Source: an uncultured Flavobacteriales bacterium (GTDB lineage: Bacteria > Bacteroidota > Bacteroidia > Flavobacteriales > Crocinitomicaceae). From it: a DNA stretch of 64,000 bases. The stretch lies in assembly GCA_946482515.1 (NCBI GenBank), contig CAMLRS010000014.1, forward strand, positions 1 to 64,000, given 5' to 3'. Both the position numbers and the translations under genes were made by a program. Position 1 is the first letter of the stretch, and every line of letters starts with the position of its first letter. The notes beneath the pieces were generated by a model. That model saw nothing but the letters and a program-made list of their open reading frames with translations, had not been told where the DNA came from and searched no databases. Below are positions 25,179-33,011 of the stretch, piece by piece.

Positions 25179-25258
25179 TAACGAGTTTCAGAGTTACTGA
25201 GTTTTTGAGTTGATGAACGATAAAATCAAACATCCAGCATTCAGCATCCAAAATCAAA
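25179..25258. repeat. GAGTT array followed by AAATCAA/CATCC array
   Basis: Positions 25179-25216 hold acgagtttca, gagttactga, gtttttgagt, tgatg. Positions 25220-25258 hold aaaatcaaac, atccagcattc, agcatccaaaatc. The second array merges with the U-run of the L19 terminator. Confidence 0.55.
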
Positions 25259-25287
25259 AAAAAAGGCCGCTCTTTCGAACAGCCTTA
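25256..25287 (-). terminator. Rho-independent terminator of rplS
   Basis: On the minus strand AAGGC-T-GTTC-GAAA-GAGC-G-GCCTT folds into a long stem with a GAAA tetraloop, followed by more than eight Us. Confidence 0.9.
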
Positions 25288-25308
25288 AGTATGGTATCAC
25301 ATCGCTGA

Positions 25309-25668
25309 TTAAGCGTGAGTGAATTTTCTTTTTTCCTTGATACGTGCAGATTTTCCAGTTCTTTCGCGGAAGTAGAAGATACGTGCGCGACGAACAGAAC
25401 CGTGCTTGTTTACCACGATAGAGTCCACAAATGGGGAAGAGATTGGGAAGATACGCTCCACGCCAACGTTTCCTGACATTTTACGAACGGTGAAAGTTTC
25501 AGTGGAACCAGATCCGCGACGTTGCAGTACAACACCCTGGAATTGCTGGATACGCTCTTTGTTTCCTTCTTTAATCTTGTATGATACGGTAATGGTATCA
25601 CCGGCTCCGAAGCTAGGAAACTCCTTCACTTCCACTAATTCTTTTTGAAGCTCTTTTATAAAATCCAT
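25309..25668 (-). CDS. rplS: 50S ribosomal protein L19
   Basis: A 119-residue L19, full length. Family landmarks are FGAGDTITVSYKIKEGNKERIQ, FQGVVLQRRGSGSTETFTVRKMS, GVERIFPISSPFVDSI and the basic C-terminus RRARIFYFRERTGKSARIKEKR. It sits at the 30S/50S interface. No trmD is adjacent, unlike in Proteobacteria. Confidence 0.97.
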   Translation of the reverse strand: MDFIKELQKELVEVKEFPSFGAGDTITVSYKIKEGNKERIQQFQGVVLQRRGSGSTETFTVRKMSGNVGVERIFPISSPFVDSIVVNKHGSVRRARIFYFRERTGKSARIKEKRKFTHA

Positions 25669-25819
25669 GACTCTTATTTTCTACGCTAACCCATAATTGG
25701 GGGTGCAATATTAGCAAATTATTTTCTATTTGTCATGCAAAGCTACAACTTTTTTAAGGGATTTTCGTTTCACAGCAGCTTTTAATTACCTTCGGTCTGC
25801 GTGAAGTCATAAAGAGAAT

Positions 25820-26266
25820 ATGGATAAACGGATCATAGGCAGAAAAGATATAGCCACCTTCCCGGAATTCGGACTGGAAAACGTTCCGGTGAAAATAGAC
25901 ACAGGAGCCTACTCGAGCTCGCTGCATTGTGAAAGTGTGCGACTGGCCCAGCACGGCAACAACGAGCTGCTGGAAGTCGTATTCCTCGATCCTTCGGTGG
26001 AAGGCTATACGGGGCAGAAAATCGCCTTCCAGGATTTCCGGCGAAAGATCGTGAAAAGCTCCAACGGAATGGCCGAAGAACGTTTTTTTGTTCGGGGATC
26101 GGTTCGCCTGTTCAACGAAACGGTGGAAACACTATTTTCGCTGACTGAACGAAATGGGCTGCGCAACCCGGTATTGCTGGGGCGGCGACTGCTGAACAAA
26201 CGGTTTCTGGTGGATACTTCACTGACGAATTGTTCGTTCAAGTTCGAGTCAAAAAACATACTATAA
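25820..26266 (+). CDS. RimB-like retropepsin (ATP-dependent zinc protease family)
   Basis: A 148-residue single-domain aspartic endopeptidase of the RimB/DUF785 group. The active-site region is VPVKIDTGAYSSSLHC (D-T-G-A) and the flap-side segment is NPVLLGRRLLNKRFLVD. In Pseudomonas, RimB clips the glutamate tails that RimK adds to ribosomal protein S6. Here rimK starts 23 bases downstream on the same strand, supporting the same partnership. Confidence 0.88.
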   Translation: MDKRIIGRKDIATFPEFGLENVPVKIDTGAYSSSLHCESVRLAQHGNNELLEVVFLDPSVEGYTGQKIAFQDFRRKIVKSSNGMAEERFFVRGSVRLFNETVETLFSLTERNGLRNPVLLGRRLLNKRFLVDTSLTNCSFKFESKNIL

Positions 26267-26289
26267 CAGCATTAATGCCCACATAAACC

Positions 26290-27171
26290 ATGAAAATTGC
26301 CATTCTTTCCCGAAACAGTGAGCTTTATTCCACCAGGCGGTTGGTAGAAGCAGCCGAAAAACACGGTCACACTGCGCAGGTCATCGATCACCTGCGGTGC
26401 AACATCGAGATTGAGCAGAAAGGTCCGTCGCTGTATTACGGCTCCGGCTACCTCGAAGATTTCGATGCGGTTATTCCGCGGATCGGTGCTTCGGTCACTT
26501 TTTACGGAACGGCGGTTGTTCGCCAGTTCGAAATGATGGGCGTTTTCTCCGTGGTCAGCTCGCGCGGAATCGTGCACTCCCGCGATAAGCTCCGTTGCCT
26601 CCAGGTGCTATCGAAAGAAGGAATCGGTCTTCCGAAAACGGTGTTTACCAATTATTCGCGTAACGTAGAACACGTGGTGGAATCGGCTGGTGGTGCGCCG
26701 TTTGTTTTGAAACTGCTCGAAGGAACACAGGGATTGGGTGTCGTGCTGGCGGAAAACCAGAATGCGGCACAGTCGGTACTGGAAGCTTTCAACGGTTTGC
26801 GGGCCCGTGTGATCGTTCAGGAATTCATACGCGAAGCCAAAGGCGCCGATATTCGTGCGTTTGTGGTCGATGGAGAAGTGGTAGGAGCGATGAAGCGCCA
26901 GGGAAAAGAAGGGGAATTCCGTTCCAACCTGCACCGCGGCGGAAGTGCGATCCATATCAACCTGAGCGAAGAGGAAAAAGCAACGGCGATCAAAGCGGCA
27001 GCGGCAGTTCAGCTCGGCGTGGCCGGTGTCGATATGCTGCAATCCGAGCGCGGACCCCTGGTACTGGAAGTCAATTCTTCACCGGGACTGGAAGGAATCG
27101 AGCGCGCTACGGGCGAAGACATCGCCGGACGCATCATCCAGTACATCGAGAAAAACGTTTCCTGGAAATAA
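26290..27171 (+). CDS. rimK: RimK-type alpha-L-glutamate ligase
   Basis: A 293-residue ATP-grasp ligase, the length of E. coli RimK. Landmarks are [20 protein letters not shown] at the start, [16 protein letters not shown], the ATP-grasp core [15 protein letters not shown] and [20 protein letters not shown], and the metal-binding end [17 protein letters not shown]. It adds glutamates to a protein C-terminus, classically ribosomal protein S6. It is the middle gene of a RimB-RimK-aspartoacylase set. Confidence 0.93.
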   Translation: MKIAILSRNSELYSTRRLVEAAEKHGHTAQVIDHLRCNIEIEQKGPSLYYGSGYLEDFDAVIPRIGASVTFYGTAVVRQFEMMGVFSVVSSRGIVHSRDKLRCLQVLSKEGIGLPKTVFTNYSRNVEHVVESAGGAPFVLKLLEGTQGLGVVLAENQNAAQSVLEAFNGLRARVIVQEFIREAKGADIRAFVVDGEVVGAMKRQGKEGEFRSNLHRGGSAIHINLSEEEKATAIKAAAAVQLGVAGVDMLQSERGPLVLEVNSSPGLEGIERATGEDIAGRIIQYIEKNVSWK

Positions 27172-27181
27172 CCGGATAGTT

Positions 27182-27269
27182 GGTGAGTTGATGGGTTGAC
27201 GAGTTTCTGAGTTAACCGAATACTGAAAGACCAAACTCGTCAACTGAGCAACTCAAAAACTCATAACTA
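27182..27269. repeat. Inverted GAGTT/AACTC array between rimK and the aspartoacylase gene
   Basis: The left half (tggtgagttg, atgggttgac, gagtttctgagtt) and right half (aaactcgtcaac, tgagcaactc, aaaaactcataac) are inverted copies. A perfect 12-bp pair, GTTGACGAGTTT at 27195-27206 and AAACTCGTCAAC at 27233-27244, forms the core. Any transcript crossing it would fold into a long imperfect hairpin. Confidence 0.7.
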
Positions 27270-27271
27270 CG

Positions 27272-28279
27272 ATGAAAAAATTCACCATCCTCGGAACGGA
27301 AATCCAGCCCGGAAAAGGCGCTCAGCTGAGTATGAACGTGGCCAAACTGCACACGCATACGCCCGTACAGGTTCCGGTATTTGTGGAGCGCGCGATGAAA
27401 GACGGTCCCGTATTGCTGCTGATGGCCGGAATGCACGGCGACGAGATCAATGGTATGGAGATCATTCGTCGCGTGATCAGGAAAGGATGGAACAAGCCCA
27501 ACGCCGGAACGATCATCTGTATCCCGGTGTTCAATATTTTCGGTTACCTGAACGTGATGCGTGAATTGCCCGACGGCCGCGATCTCAACCGTTCGTTTCC
27601 CGGAACAAAAAACGGCTCGCTGGCCAGCCAGTTTGCCTATCATTTCATGAAAGAGATCGCTCCGAATGTCGATTTGATGATCGATTTTCACACAGGTGCC
27701 GCTCAACGCAACAACGCGCCGCAAATTCGTTGTGTGATGTCGGACGAAACGAGCATGGAGCTGGCGCGCATCTTCAATCCTCCGTTTATTGTGCATTCGC
27801 GCTACATTGCCAAATCGGTGCGTGAAGCCATGAACAAGCGCGGCAAGAAAATCCTGCTGTTTGAAGGCGGAAAGACGAATTCCATCGAAGAGGAAGTGGT
27901 GAAAGAAGGCTTGATGGGCATTCAGCGCATACTCGAACACCTGGGCATGCGTTCCTTCAAGCAGGATTTGAACCCCGAGCGCGAGCCTATTCTCATCCGC
28001 AACTCGAAATGGCTGCGTGCCCCGAATTCCGGTGTATTCCTTTCGGCAGTTGCCAACGGCGATGAAGTTGCAGTGGGAACTATCCTTGGCATTGTCAGCG
28101 ACCCATATGGACGGGAAGAGCGTAAGATCAAATCGTTGGTCAACGGATTTGTATTCTGTGTGAACGAAGCGCCGCTGGTCAACAAAGGCGATGCGTTGTT
28201 CCATATCGGAACGACTGTCGAAGAAGCGAGAAGAAGCAGAGCAAAGACGGCGATCAAAACTGCTGATGCTGCGGATTAA
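27272..28279 (+). CDS. Succinylglutamate desuccinylase/aspartoacylase family zinc hydrolase
   Basis: A 335-residue M14-like zinc hydrolase. Metal ligands are seen in AGMHGDEINGMEI (H and E) and the later MIDFHTGAAQRN; the arginine-rich substrate segment is RELPDGRDLNRSFPG. A C-terminal beta domain begins near residue 240 (SKWLRAPNSGVF). Relatives hydrolyse N-acyl amino acids or amidated glutamates. Clustering with RimK and RimB suggests it trims or recycles glutamate conjugates, but no substrate is proven. No signal peptide. Confidence 0.85.
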   Translation: MKKFTILGTEIQPGKGAQLSMNVAKLHTHTPVQVPVFVERAMKDGPVLLLMAGMHGDEINGMEIIRRVIRKGWNKPNAGTIICIPVFNIFGYLNVMRELPDGRDLNRSFPGTKNGSLASQFAYHFMKEIAPNVDLMIDFHTGAAQRNNAPQIRCVMSDETSMELARIFNPPFIVHSRYIAKSVREAMNKRGKKILLFEGGKTNSIEEEVVKEGLMGIQRILEHLGMRSFKQDLNPEREPILIRNSKWLRAPNSGVFLSAVANGDEVAVGTILGIVSDPYGREERKIKSLVNGFVFCVNEAPLVNKGDALFHIGTTVEEARRSRAKTAIKTADAAD

Positions 28280-28394
28280 CAATTGCCGAATTGCCCGAAA
28301 ACAGTAGTTTGTTGGAAATCATTTCCCGCTGAACGAACCATCCGACCGTTCCCTCAACGCTTCTGTCCATTGGCATTTTTTCACGCGAACCAAC

Positions 28395-28426
28395 GTTGAT
28401 TTTCGTTTACTTCGTTAAAAATCAAC
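28395..28426 (+). promoter_or_regulatory. Perfect 9-bp inverted repeat just before a start codon
   Basis: GTTGATTTT and AAAATCAAC are separated by 14 bases and end four bases before the ATG at 28431. It could be an operator or a 5'-end hairpin controlling translation. Confidence 0.4.
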
Positions 28427-28430
28427 ACCC

Positions 28431-29240
28431 ATGAATTCCAACCGCCCGTTGTTAAGTCTTCCCTGTAAAATACAGATCCACGAGCTGGATAAAGGTACTG
28501 ATGGCTACCATTGTTCCAGCTGTGATAAAGTGTTGACTGATTTTCGAGGCAAGCCCAACGATGAAATTCTGCACACAATCCGTACATCCGAACAAAAAGT
28601 CTGCGGCATTTTTCACCCGAATCAATTTGCGTTCAAAACCAGCGAGCTCGTCATGCCTTCTACACGACGGGTTGGCTTGTCATTGCTGGGAATTCTGGGT
28701 TTTCTTGGGCCGATTTTAACCTCCTGTTCCGATGAGCAGCCCTCACCACCTGAAAAAGATACTTCGGAGGTCAAACAGAAAGCCTTCAATCGCCTGAAAT
28801 TTCCAATGAAAGTGGAAGGTGTGTTGCAGGACGAAGCAACCAAGAAACCGCTTCCTTTTGCCGAAGTAGCGATTTACCAGGATGGCAAAAAGATCCGCAG
28901 CGATCAAACCGATGAGAAAGGGAATTTTTTCATGGTGTTGGAAGAAGGCGACCTGGTGCGCGAAAACTTCGATTTCATTCTTTCGAAAACGAAATACAAG
29001 ACCGATACGCTCAAATCCTGGTCGATGGCCAAAGATGCGGTTGGGCATAAGGTACGACTGACCATGCGCGCTGAAACCGGTAGATGTGTGCCGACTACGG
29101 TCGGATTTACACCACCCGTTCCTGGTGAACCGATACTTGAAGTTGATGGCCTGGTGGAATATGAACCACCTACAGCTGGCGTACCAATATTTGAGCCTGA
29201 AGAACCGCCAATGCCGGTTGAAAAGCCAGATCAGCTGTAA
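28431..29240 (+). CDS. Membrane protein with N-terminal Cys-motif domain and carboxypeptidase-regulatory-like domain
   Basis: A 269-residue protein of unknown function. The N-terminal 75 residues carry a motif common in Bacteroidota: PCKIQIHEL, then YHCSSCDKVLTDFRGK (CxxC) and KVCGIFHPNQF. It looks like a small cytoplasmic metal-binding or sensing module. A hydrophobic segment (about residues 83-98, GLSLLGILGFLGPILTSC) follows. The outer part is a carboxypeptidase-regulatory/CNA-B type beta-sandwich (VLQDEATKKPLPFAEVAIYQDGKK to RSDQTDEKGNFFMVL), then a Pro/Glu-rich tail. Confidence 0.7.
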   Translation: MNSNRPLLSLPCKIQIHELDKGTDGYHCSSCDKVLTDFRGKPNDEILHTIRTSEQKVCGIFHPNQFAFKTSELVMPSTRRVGLSLLGILGFLGPILTSCSDEQPSPPEKDTSEVKQKAFNRLKFPMKVEGVLQDEATKKPLPFAEVAIYQDGKKIRSDQTDEKGNFFMVLEEGDLVRENFDFILSKTKYKTDTLKSWSMAKDAVGHKVRLTMRAETGRCVPTTVGFTPPVPGEPILEVDGLVEYEPPTAGVPIFEPEEPPMPVEKPDQL

Positions 29241-29278
29241 GCAAGGAAATTTATTAAAAATAGGATTCCAAGAATCCC

Positions 29279-29330
29279 AAAACGCATTTGCAATATTGCA
29301 ATAATGCATCATTGCGTTTTTGCATTATTG
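29279..29330. repeat. Nested palindromes between convergent genes
   Basis: CAATAATGCA (29299-29308) pairs perfectly with TGCATTATTG (29321-29330). AAAACGCA (29279-29286) pairs with TGCGTTTT (29313-29320), and TGCAATATTGCA (29289-29300) is a perfect palindrome. These are alternative hairpins over one 52-base stretch, probably ending both converging transcripts. Confidence 0.6.
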
Positions 29331-29340
29331 GTTGATTCGC

Positions 29341-29820
29341 TTATTCCCGGTGATTCGGCGGTAGATCAGCCGGAACTTTCGCCGCGCGATCGTGACAAAC
29401 AATACTACCGGTAACAGCCACATTCAGTGATGAATTTCCGGGAAGCTTTACCGTGAAATGGCATTTCTCCAAAACAGTTTCCGGTAAGCCTTGATCTTCC
29501 GATCCCAGGAGATAAATAGCGCGCATCGGGTGCTGAAAGTCGTGGAGAAATTCAGCGTTTTCCGTCAATTCGACACCCACCAATCGACAATCGTAAGGAA
29601 TGTTTTGCAGCAGCTCTTCGATCGTATCGTAATGAAAATAGGGGATACGCGCCCAGGCCTTCACCACGTCGGAAGTTTGTTTTTTGTAGCGCTTTCCAAC
29701 CGTGAAAATGTAGGACGCTCCCAGGATATAAGCCGATCGCCAGAGTGTGCCGATGTTGTGATGCGTTTTGGCGTTGAACACGCCGATCGCGTAGTAACCC
29801 TGGATGTTGGAAGTTTGCAT
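29341..29820 (-). CDS. TrmH/SpoU family RNA 2'-O-methyltransferase
   Basis: A 159-residue SPOUT-fold RNA methyltransferase. Motif 1 is NAKTHHNIGTLWRSAYILGA, motif 2 IYLLGSEDQGLPE, and motif 3 LPGNSSLNVAVTGSIV, which form the trefoil knot that binds SAM. Size and motifs resemble small stand-alone TrmH-like enzymes; the target base in tRNA or rRNA cannot be assigned. The end of the protein is rich in charged residues and diverged. Confidence 0.88.
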   Translation of the reverse strand: MQTSNIQGYYAIGVFNAKTHHNIGTLWRSAYILGASYIFTVGKRYKKQTSDVVKAWARIPYFHYDTIEELLQNIPYDCRLVGVELTENAEFLHDFQHPMRAIYLLGSEDQGLPETVLEKCHFTVKLPGNSSLNVAVTGSIVCHDRAAKVPADLPPNHRE

Positions 29821-29823
29821 GGG

Positions 29824-29857
29824 TAATTCAGAATTCAGAATGCAAAATTCACAATTT
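29824..29857. repeat. AATTCAGAATTC array
   Basis: taattcagaattcagaatg followed by aaaattcacaatt, closely matching the array at 22531-22562. It lies directly upstream of the RNA methyltransferase start. Confidence 0.55.
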
Positions 29858-29943
29858 TCGGCATATAGCCTACAAGTCTTCTTGCTTTACTGCGTGACGA
29901 GCTGTGTGTTGTTTTCCGCGAATGCGCTAGTTGGTGCTCAAAC

Positions 29944-30020
29944 ACCTTTGCTCCCTTAACAAACACAACCAGGAAATTAACCTTTGCTCCCCTGTCTGCC
30001 GACAGGCAGGTTTGTGGTGA
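29944..30020. repeat. CTTTGCTCC/TTTGTGGTGA arm split by a 20-bp near-palindrome
   Basis: CTTTGCTCC at 29982-29990 and TTTGTGGTGA at 30011-30020 make up the arm that is unbroken at 32338-32359. The insert CCTGTCTGCCGACAGGCAGG (29991-30010) is the reverse complement of the 20-mer at 11705. A partial extra copy, acctttgctccc, lies at 29944. The arm ends exactly at the stop codon of the OmpA gene. Confidence 0.8.
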
Positions 30021-32066
30021 TCACATGCCGGTAATCACGAAATCCGTGCGACGGTTCTTCGCCTTGTTTGCTGCGTTGTCGTTGGCTACTTTTGGCTGCG
30101 TTTCTCCGAATCCTTTAGCTGTTAAGCGCTCGGCATCGATTCCCTGTGAAACGAGGTATTCTTTTACGCCTTTCGCACGACGATCGGAAAGATCGAGGTT
30201 CTGTGCGTCATCGCCGTCGCTGTCGGTATGACCCTGGATCGCGATCTGGATCGCCGGATTGTCTTTCAGGTAACGGGCGAATTCGCGAAGGATGAATTTG
30301 GATTTATCGGTCAGAACGTCGGAGTTGTAGCCGTACAGAATGTCGTTGATCGTGTACGCTTCGCCTACTTTCAGCTCTTTCACCGCCAGATCGTTGTTCT
30401 TGCGCTCTTCCTTGTTTGCGATGGCTTCTTTGGTTACGAGCTTGGAATCGAAGGCCGCACCTTCTTTTTTCACGGTTACCATGATATCCTGCGGAACGTC
30501 CTGTTTCACCACAACGGCATATTTTCCGTCGTTTCCGTTCACTTTCACCTGCTCGACTTTGTCAGAATTCTCGTAAGCCACTTCGATTGTTGCATCGGTG
30601 ATCGGATTGCCCTGCGGATCTTTTAGCTCGCCTTTCAGGATCGCAACTGCTTTCGGACGGGCTTCTTCGTACAGCTCGAATGCGTAGATATTCCAGTTGC
30701 CACCGGCGCGTGAGGAGAAGTAGGCCAGCTTGCCGTCTGTGGAAACGAAAATTCCCAGCTCATCTTCCGGCGTGTTGATCGGAATACCAATGTTTTTCGG
30801 CTTGGACCAGTTGTCGCCTTCCTGACGCATGTAAAAAATGTCGAGGCCACCGGCGCCTTTGCGCTCATCCGTGGAAGTCGAAACGAAATACAGCGTTTCA
30901 CTGTCCTGGTGGAGGAACGGACTTTTGTCTTTGCCTGGTGTATTGATTTCATCGAACGGGCGTGGCGTTCCCCAACTTCCGTCAGGATTGCGCGTTACGA
31001 TAAATACGTCGTTGTCTTTGGTGGAAGCGCGATTGGCCGTATAGAACAGTGTTTTTCCATCGGCTGAAAGCGAAGGCTGGCCTTCCCAGCCGTCAGGTGT
31101 GTTGATCTTCGGACCGAGGTTGACCAGTGGCGACCATTGGTAATCGTTGCCGTTTTCACCGATCTTTTCAAACGTGGTTACATACAGATCACAGTTCATA
31201 TAAGGCTGACTGTATACTTCGGTTTTCTTGCAGGCGCAAATGATCATTTCTTTGTTATCGACCGACATGGAAGCCGCGCCGTAGCTATCGAATGAGCCGT
31301 CATTGAACGGTACGGCAAATGCTTTTCCTTTATCAAACGGAAGTGTTTCATCGTTACGTTTGGCAAAGGTGAATTGCTCCACCATTTTCGACTGAATGGT
31401 TCCAAGGTCGGCCGCGTTGGTCTTGCGGGTAAAGAACATCAGCTCGTTATCTGGTGAGATCATCGGAAAATATTCGTCTTCGGCGGAAGAAACGTTCGGT
31501 ACCATTTTCGGGTTGTAGGGCACTGTATTGGCCATGAATTCCTCGTTGGATTTCACTTCTGCCAGGATTTCCTTTACGTCGGCCAGCTGTTTCGTGTAAT
31601 CATCAGCATAGCGCTCCGGCTCGGTGTGCTTGAACTCGACGAATTTCTGAAACCATTGCATGGCGCGTTCCTTATCGTCCTGGGTATAATTGATCACGCC
31701 CAGCAGGTAATACATATTCGAATGGTAATCGTCGCAGAATTCGATGGCTTTTTCAAACATTTCCTCGGCTTTCGCGAAGCTGCGATCACCCAGGTTCGGA
31801 TTAGATGACGTTTCGTAATACTTCAACCCGTTGTCGTAGGCGTATTTTCCATAAGTGAAGTACACGGCCGCATTGTCGGGCGCTTCTTCCATCGCTTTAT
31901 TGAAATTCTCTACGGCTGTTTTGGCATCGGGCGAATTGACGGCTGCATCCAGGTATTTCTGGGCTTTCTTCGATGGTGGCAAACAGGACGGATCTTCTTC
32001 CTGCGCCAGGAATGAAGGCGACAGGGAAACGGAAATAACAGACAGGAGAAGGTATTTATTCCACAT
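30021..32066 (-). CDS. OmpA-family protein with TPR, WD40-like and carboxypeptidase-regulatory domains (PorE-like)
   Basis: A 681-residue envelope protein. After a signal peptide (MWNKYLLLSVISVSLSPSFLAQ) come TPR repeats (about residues 30-150), a PD40/WD40-type propeller (about 190-455, for example DEYFPMISPDNELMFFTRK, GWEGQPSLSADGKTLFYTAN), a carboxypeptidase-regulatory sandwich (about 470-550) and a C-terminal OmpA peptidoglycan-binding domain (IQGHTDSDGDDAQNLDLSDR). This order is that of PorE, a T9SS accessory protein, though related paralogues share it. The longer upstream frame lacks a signal peptide, so I start at 32066. Confidence 0.85.
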   Translation of the reverse strand: MWNKYLLLSVISVSLSPSFLAQEEDPSCLPPSKKAQKYLDAAVNSPDAKTAVENFNKAMEEAPDNAAVYFTYGKYAYDNGLKYYETSSNPNLGDRSFAKAEEMFEKAIEFCDDYHSNMYYLLGVINYTQDDKERAMQWFQKFVEFKHTEPERYADDYTKQLADVKEILAEVKSNEEFMANTVPYNPKMVPNVSSAEDEYFPMISPDNELMFFTRKTNAADLGTIQSKMVEQFTFAKRNDETLPFDKGKAFAVPFNDGSFDSYGAASMSVDNKEMIICACKKTEVYSQPYMNCDLYVTTFEKIGENGNDYQWSPLVNLGPKINTPDGWEGQPSLSADGKTLFYTANRASTKDNDVFIVTRNPDGSWGTPRPFDEINTPGKDKSPFLHQDSETLYFVSTSTDERKGAGGLDIFYMRQEGDNWSKPKNIGIPINTPEDELGIFVSTDGKLAYFSSRAGGNWNIYAFELYEEARPKAVAILKGELKDPQGNPITDATIEVAYENSDKVEQVKVNGNDGKYAVVVKQDVPQDIMVTVKKEGAAFDSKLVTKEAIANKEERKNNDLAVKELKVGEAYTINDILYGYNSDVLTDKSKFILREFARYLKDNPAIQIAIQGHTDSDGDDAQNLDLSDRRAKGVKEYLVSQGIDAERLTAKGFGETQPKVANDNAANKAKNRRTDFVITGM

Positions 32067-32368
32067 AGGCTTAATCAAACATTCATTACAGGCAATTTTC
32101 ATGCCCAATGATCTATATCGTAAAAACGGGGAAAAAGTTACTCCTAAGAGAGAATTTTCACCACAAAGGAGCAAAGACTTCTTGGTTGTGCTGTGTTTGT
32201 TAAGAGAACAAAGATGTTAAGAAATGCTTTGAATGCTCGTCGTCCAACACTATAGGCTGAATTGCTATTGGAAATTCCATTGTTTCGCTTTTAGCGAAAC
32301 GCCTTTGCTTCCTTTGAGTAAGTGCATCAAAAGAGAACTTTGCTCCTTTGTGGTGAAAAAACTCAACA
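32067..32368. other. Gene-free spacer occupied by an inverted-repeat element
   Basis: No coding sequence is supported. Most of the spacer is the 205-bp element at 32155-32359; the remaining part upstream of the OmpA gene (32067-32154) should hold its promoter, not recognised by me. Confidence 0.6.
32155..32359. repeat. Noncoding element with perfect 22-bp terminal inverted repeats
   Basis: The left end (32155-32176, TTTTCACCACAAAGGAGC then AAAG) is matched exactly in reverse at 32338-32359. The 161-bp interior has no open frame; near its right side is a hairpin TTTCGCTTTTAGCGAAA and a degenerate inner arm (gcctttgcttcctttgag). It has the same plan as the element at 6684-6912 with a slightly different arm sequence. 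Its right end stops nine bases before the O-methyltransferase stop codon region. Confidence 0.8.
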
Positions 32369-33010
32369 TCAGAGTTTGCGGGCGATCATAATCCCATCCC
32401 GGATCGGCAGCAGCACATTTTCCACGCGCGGATCATCCTGCAACAAACGATTGAAATCCATCAGCAGGCGGGTGTCTTTGTCGAGCTTGTCATAATCGCC
32501 GGTCACTTTGCCCGACCACAACACGTTATCGGCGAGGATGTAACCGCCTTTTTTCACCTTGTCGAATACGAGGTGGTAATAATTGATGTAATTCAGCTTG
32601 TCGGCATCGATGAAAACGATATCGAATTGTTCGTCGAGCGTCGGAATGATTTCCATCGCATTCCCGATCCGGAAATCGATCTGGTTGTCCAGCGGACTTT
32701 GAGCGAAATAATCACGTACAAAATCTTCCAGCTGGGCATTGACATCCAGTGTGATAAGCTTGCCATTTTCGACCAATCCTTCAGCCAGGCACAACGCCGA
32801 ATAGCCGGTATAAGTGCCGATTTCCAAAATACGCTCCGGACGGATCATGTTCGAAAGCATGCTTAATACACGTCCCTGGAAATGTCCGCTCAGCATGCGC
32901 GGCTGCAGCACATTCACATGCGTATCGCGGTTCAGTTTCGCCAGCAGCGGGCTTTCAGGCGAAGTATGCGCACAAACGTACTGGTCGAGTGCTTCGTCGA
33001 TGAATTCCAT
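32369..33010 (-). CDS. Class I SAM-dependent O-methyltransferase (caffeoyl-CoA OMT-like)
   Basis: A 213-residue enzyme of the metal-dependent O-methyltransferase family. The SAM site is RILEIGTYTGYSALCLAEGL, with FDIVFIDADKLNYINYYHLV (metal-binding aspartates) and GGYILADNVLWSGKV following. Bacterial members methylate small catechol-like or unknown substrates. One base separates it from the upstream DUF1569 gene, so the two are co-transcribed. Confidence 0.92.
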   Translation of the reverse strand: MEFIDEALDQYVCAHTSPESPLLAKLNRDTHVNVLQPRMLSGHFQGRVLSMLSNMIRPERILEIGTYTGYSALCLAEGLVENGKLITLDVNAQLEDFVRDYFAQSPLDNQIDFRIGNAMEIIPTLDEQFDIVFIDADKLNYINYYHLVFDKVKKGGYILADNVLWSGKVTGDYDKLDKDTRLLMDFNRLLQDDPRVENVLLPIRDGIMIARKL

Positions 33011-33011
33011 A

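Noticed and set aside
27212..28282. 356-codon minus-strand frame
   Set aside because: It is antisense to the aspartoacylase-family gene, which has complete zinc motifs; the antisense product is His/Arg-rich without motifs.
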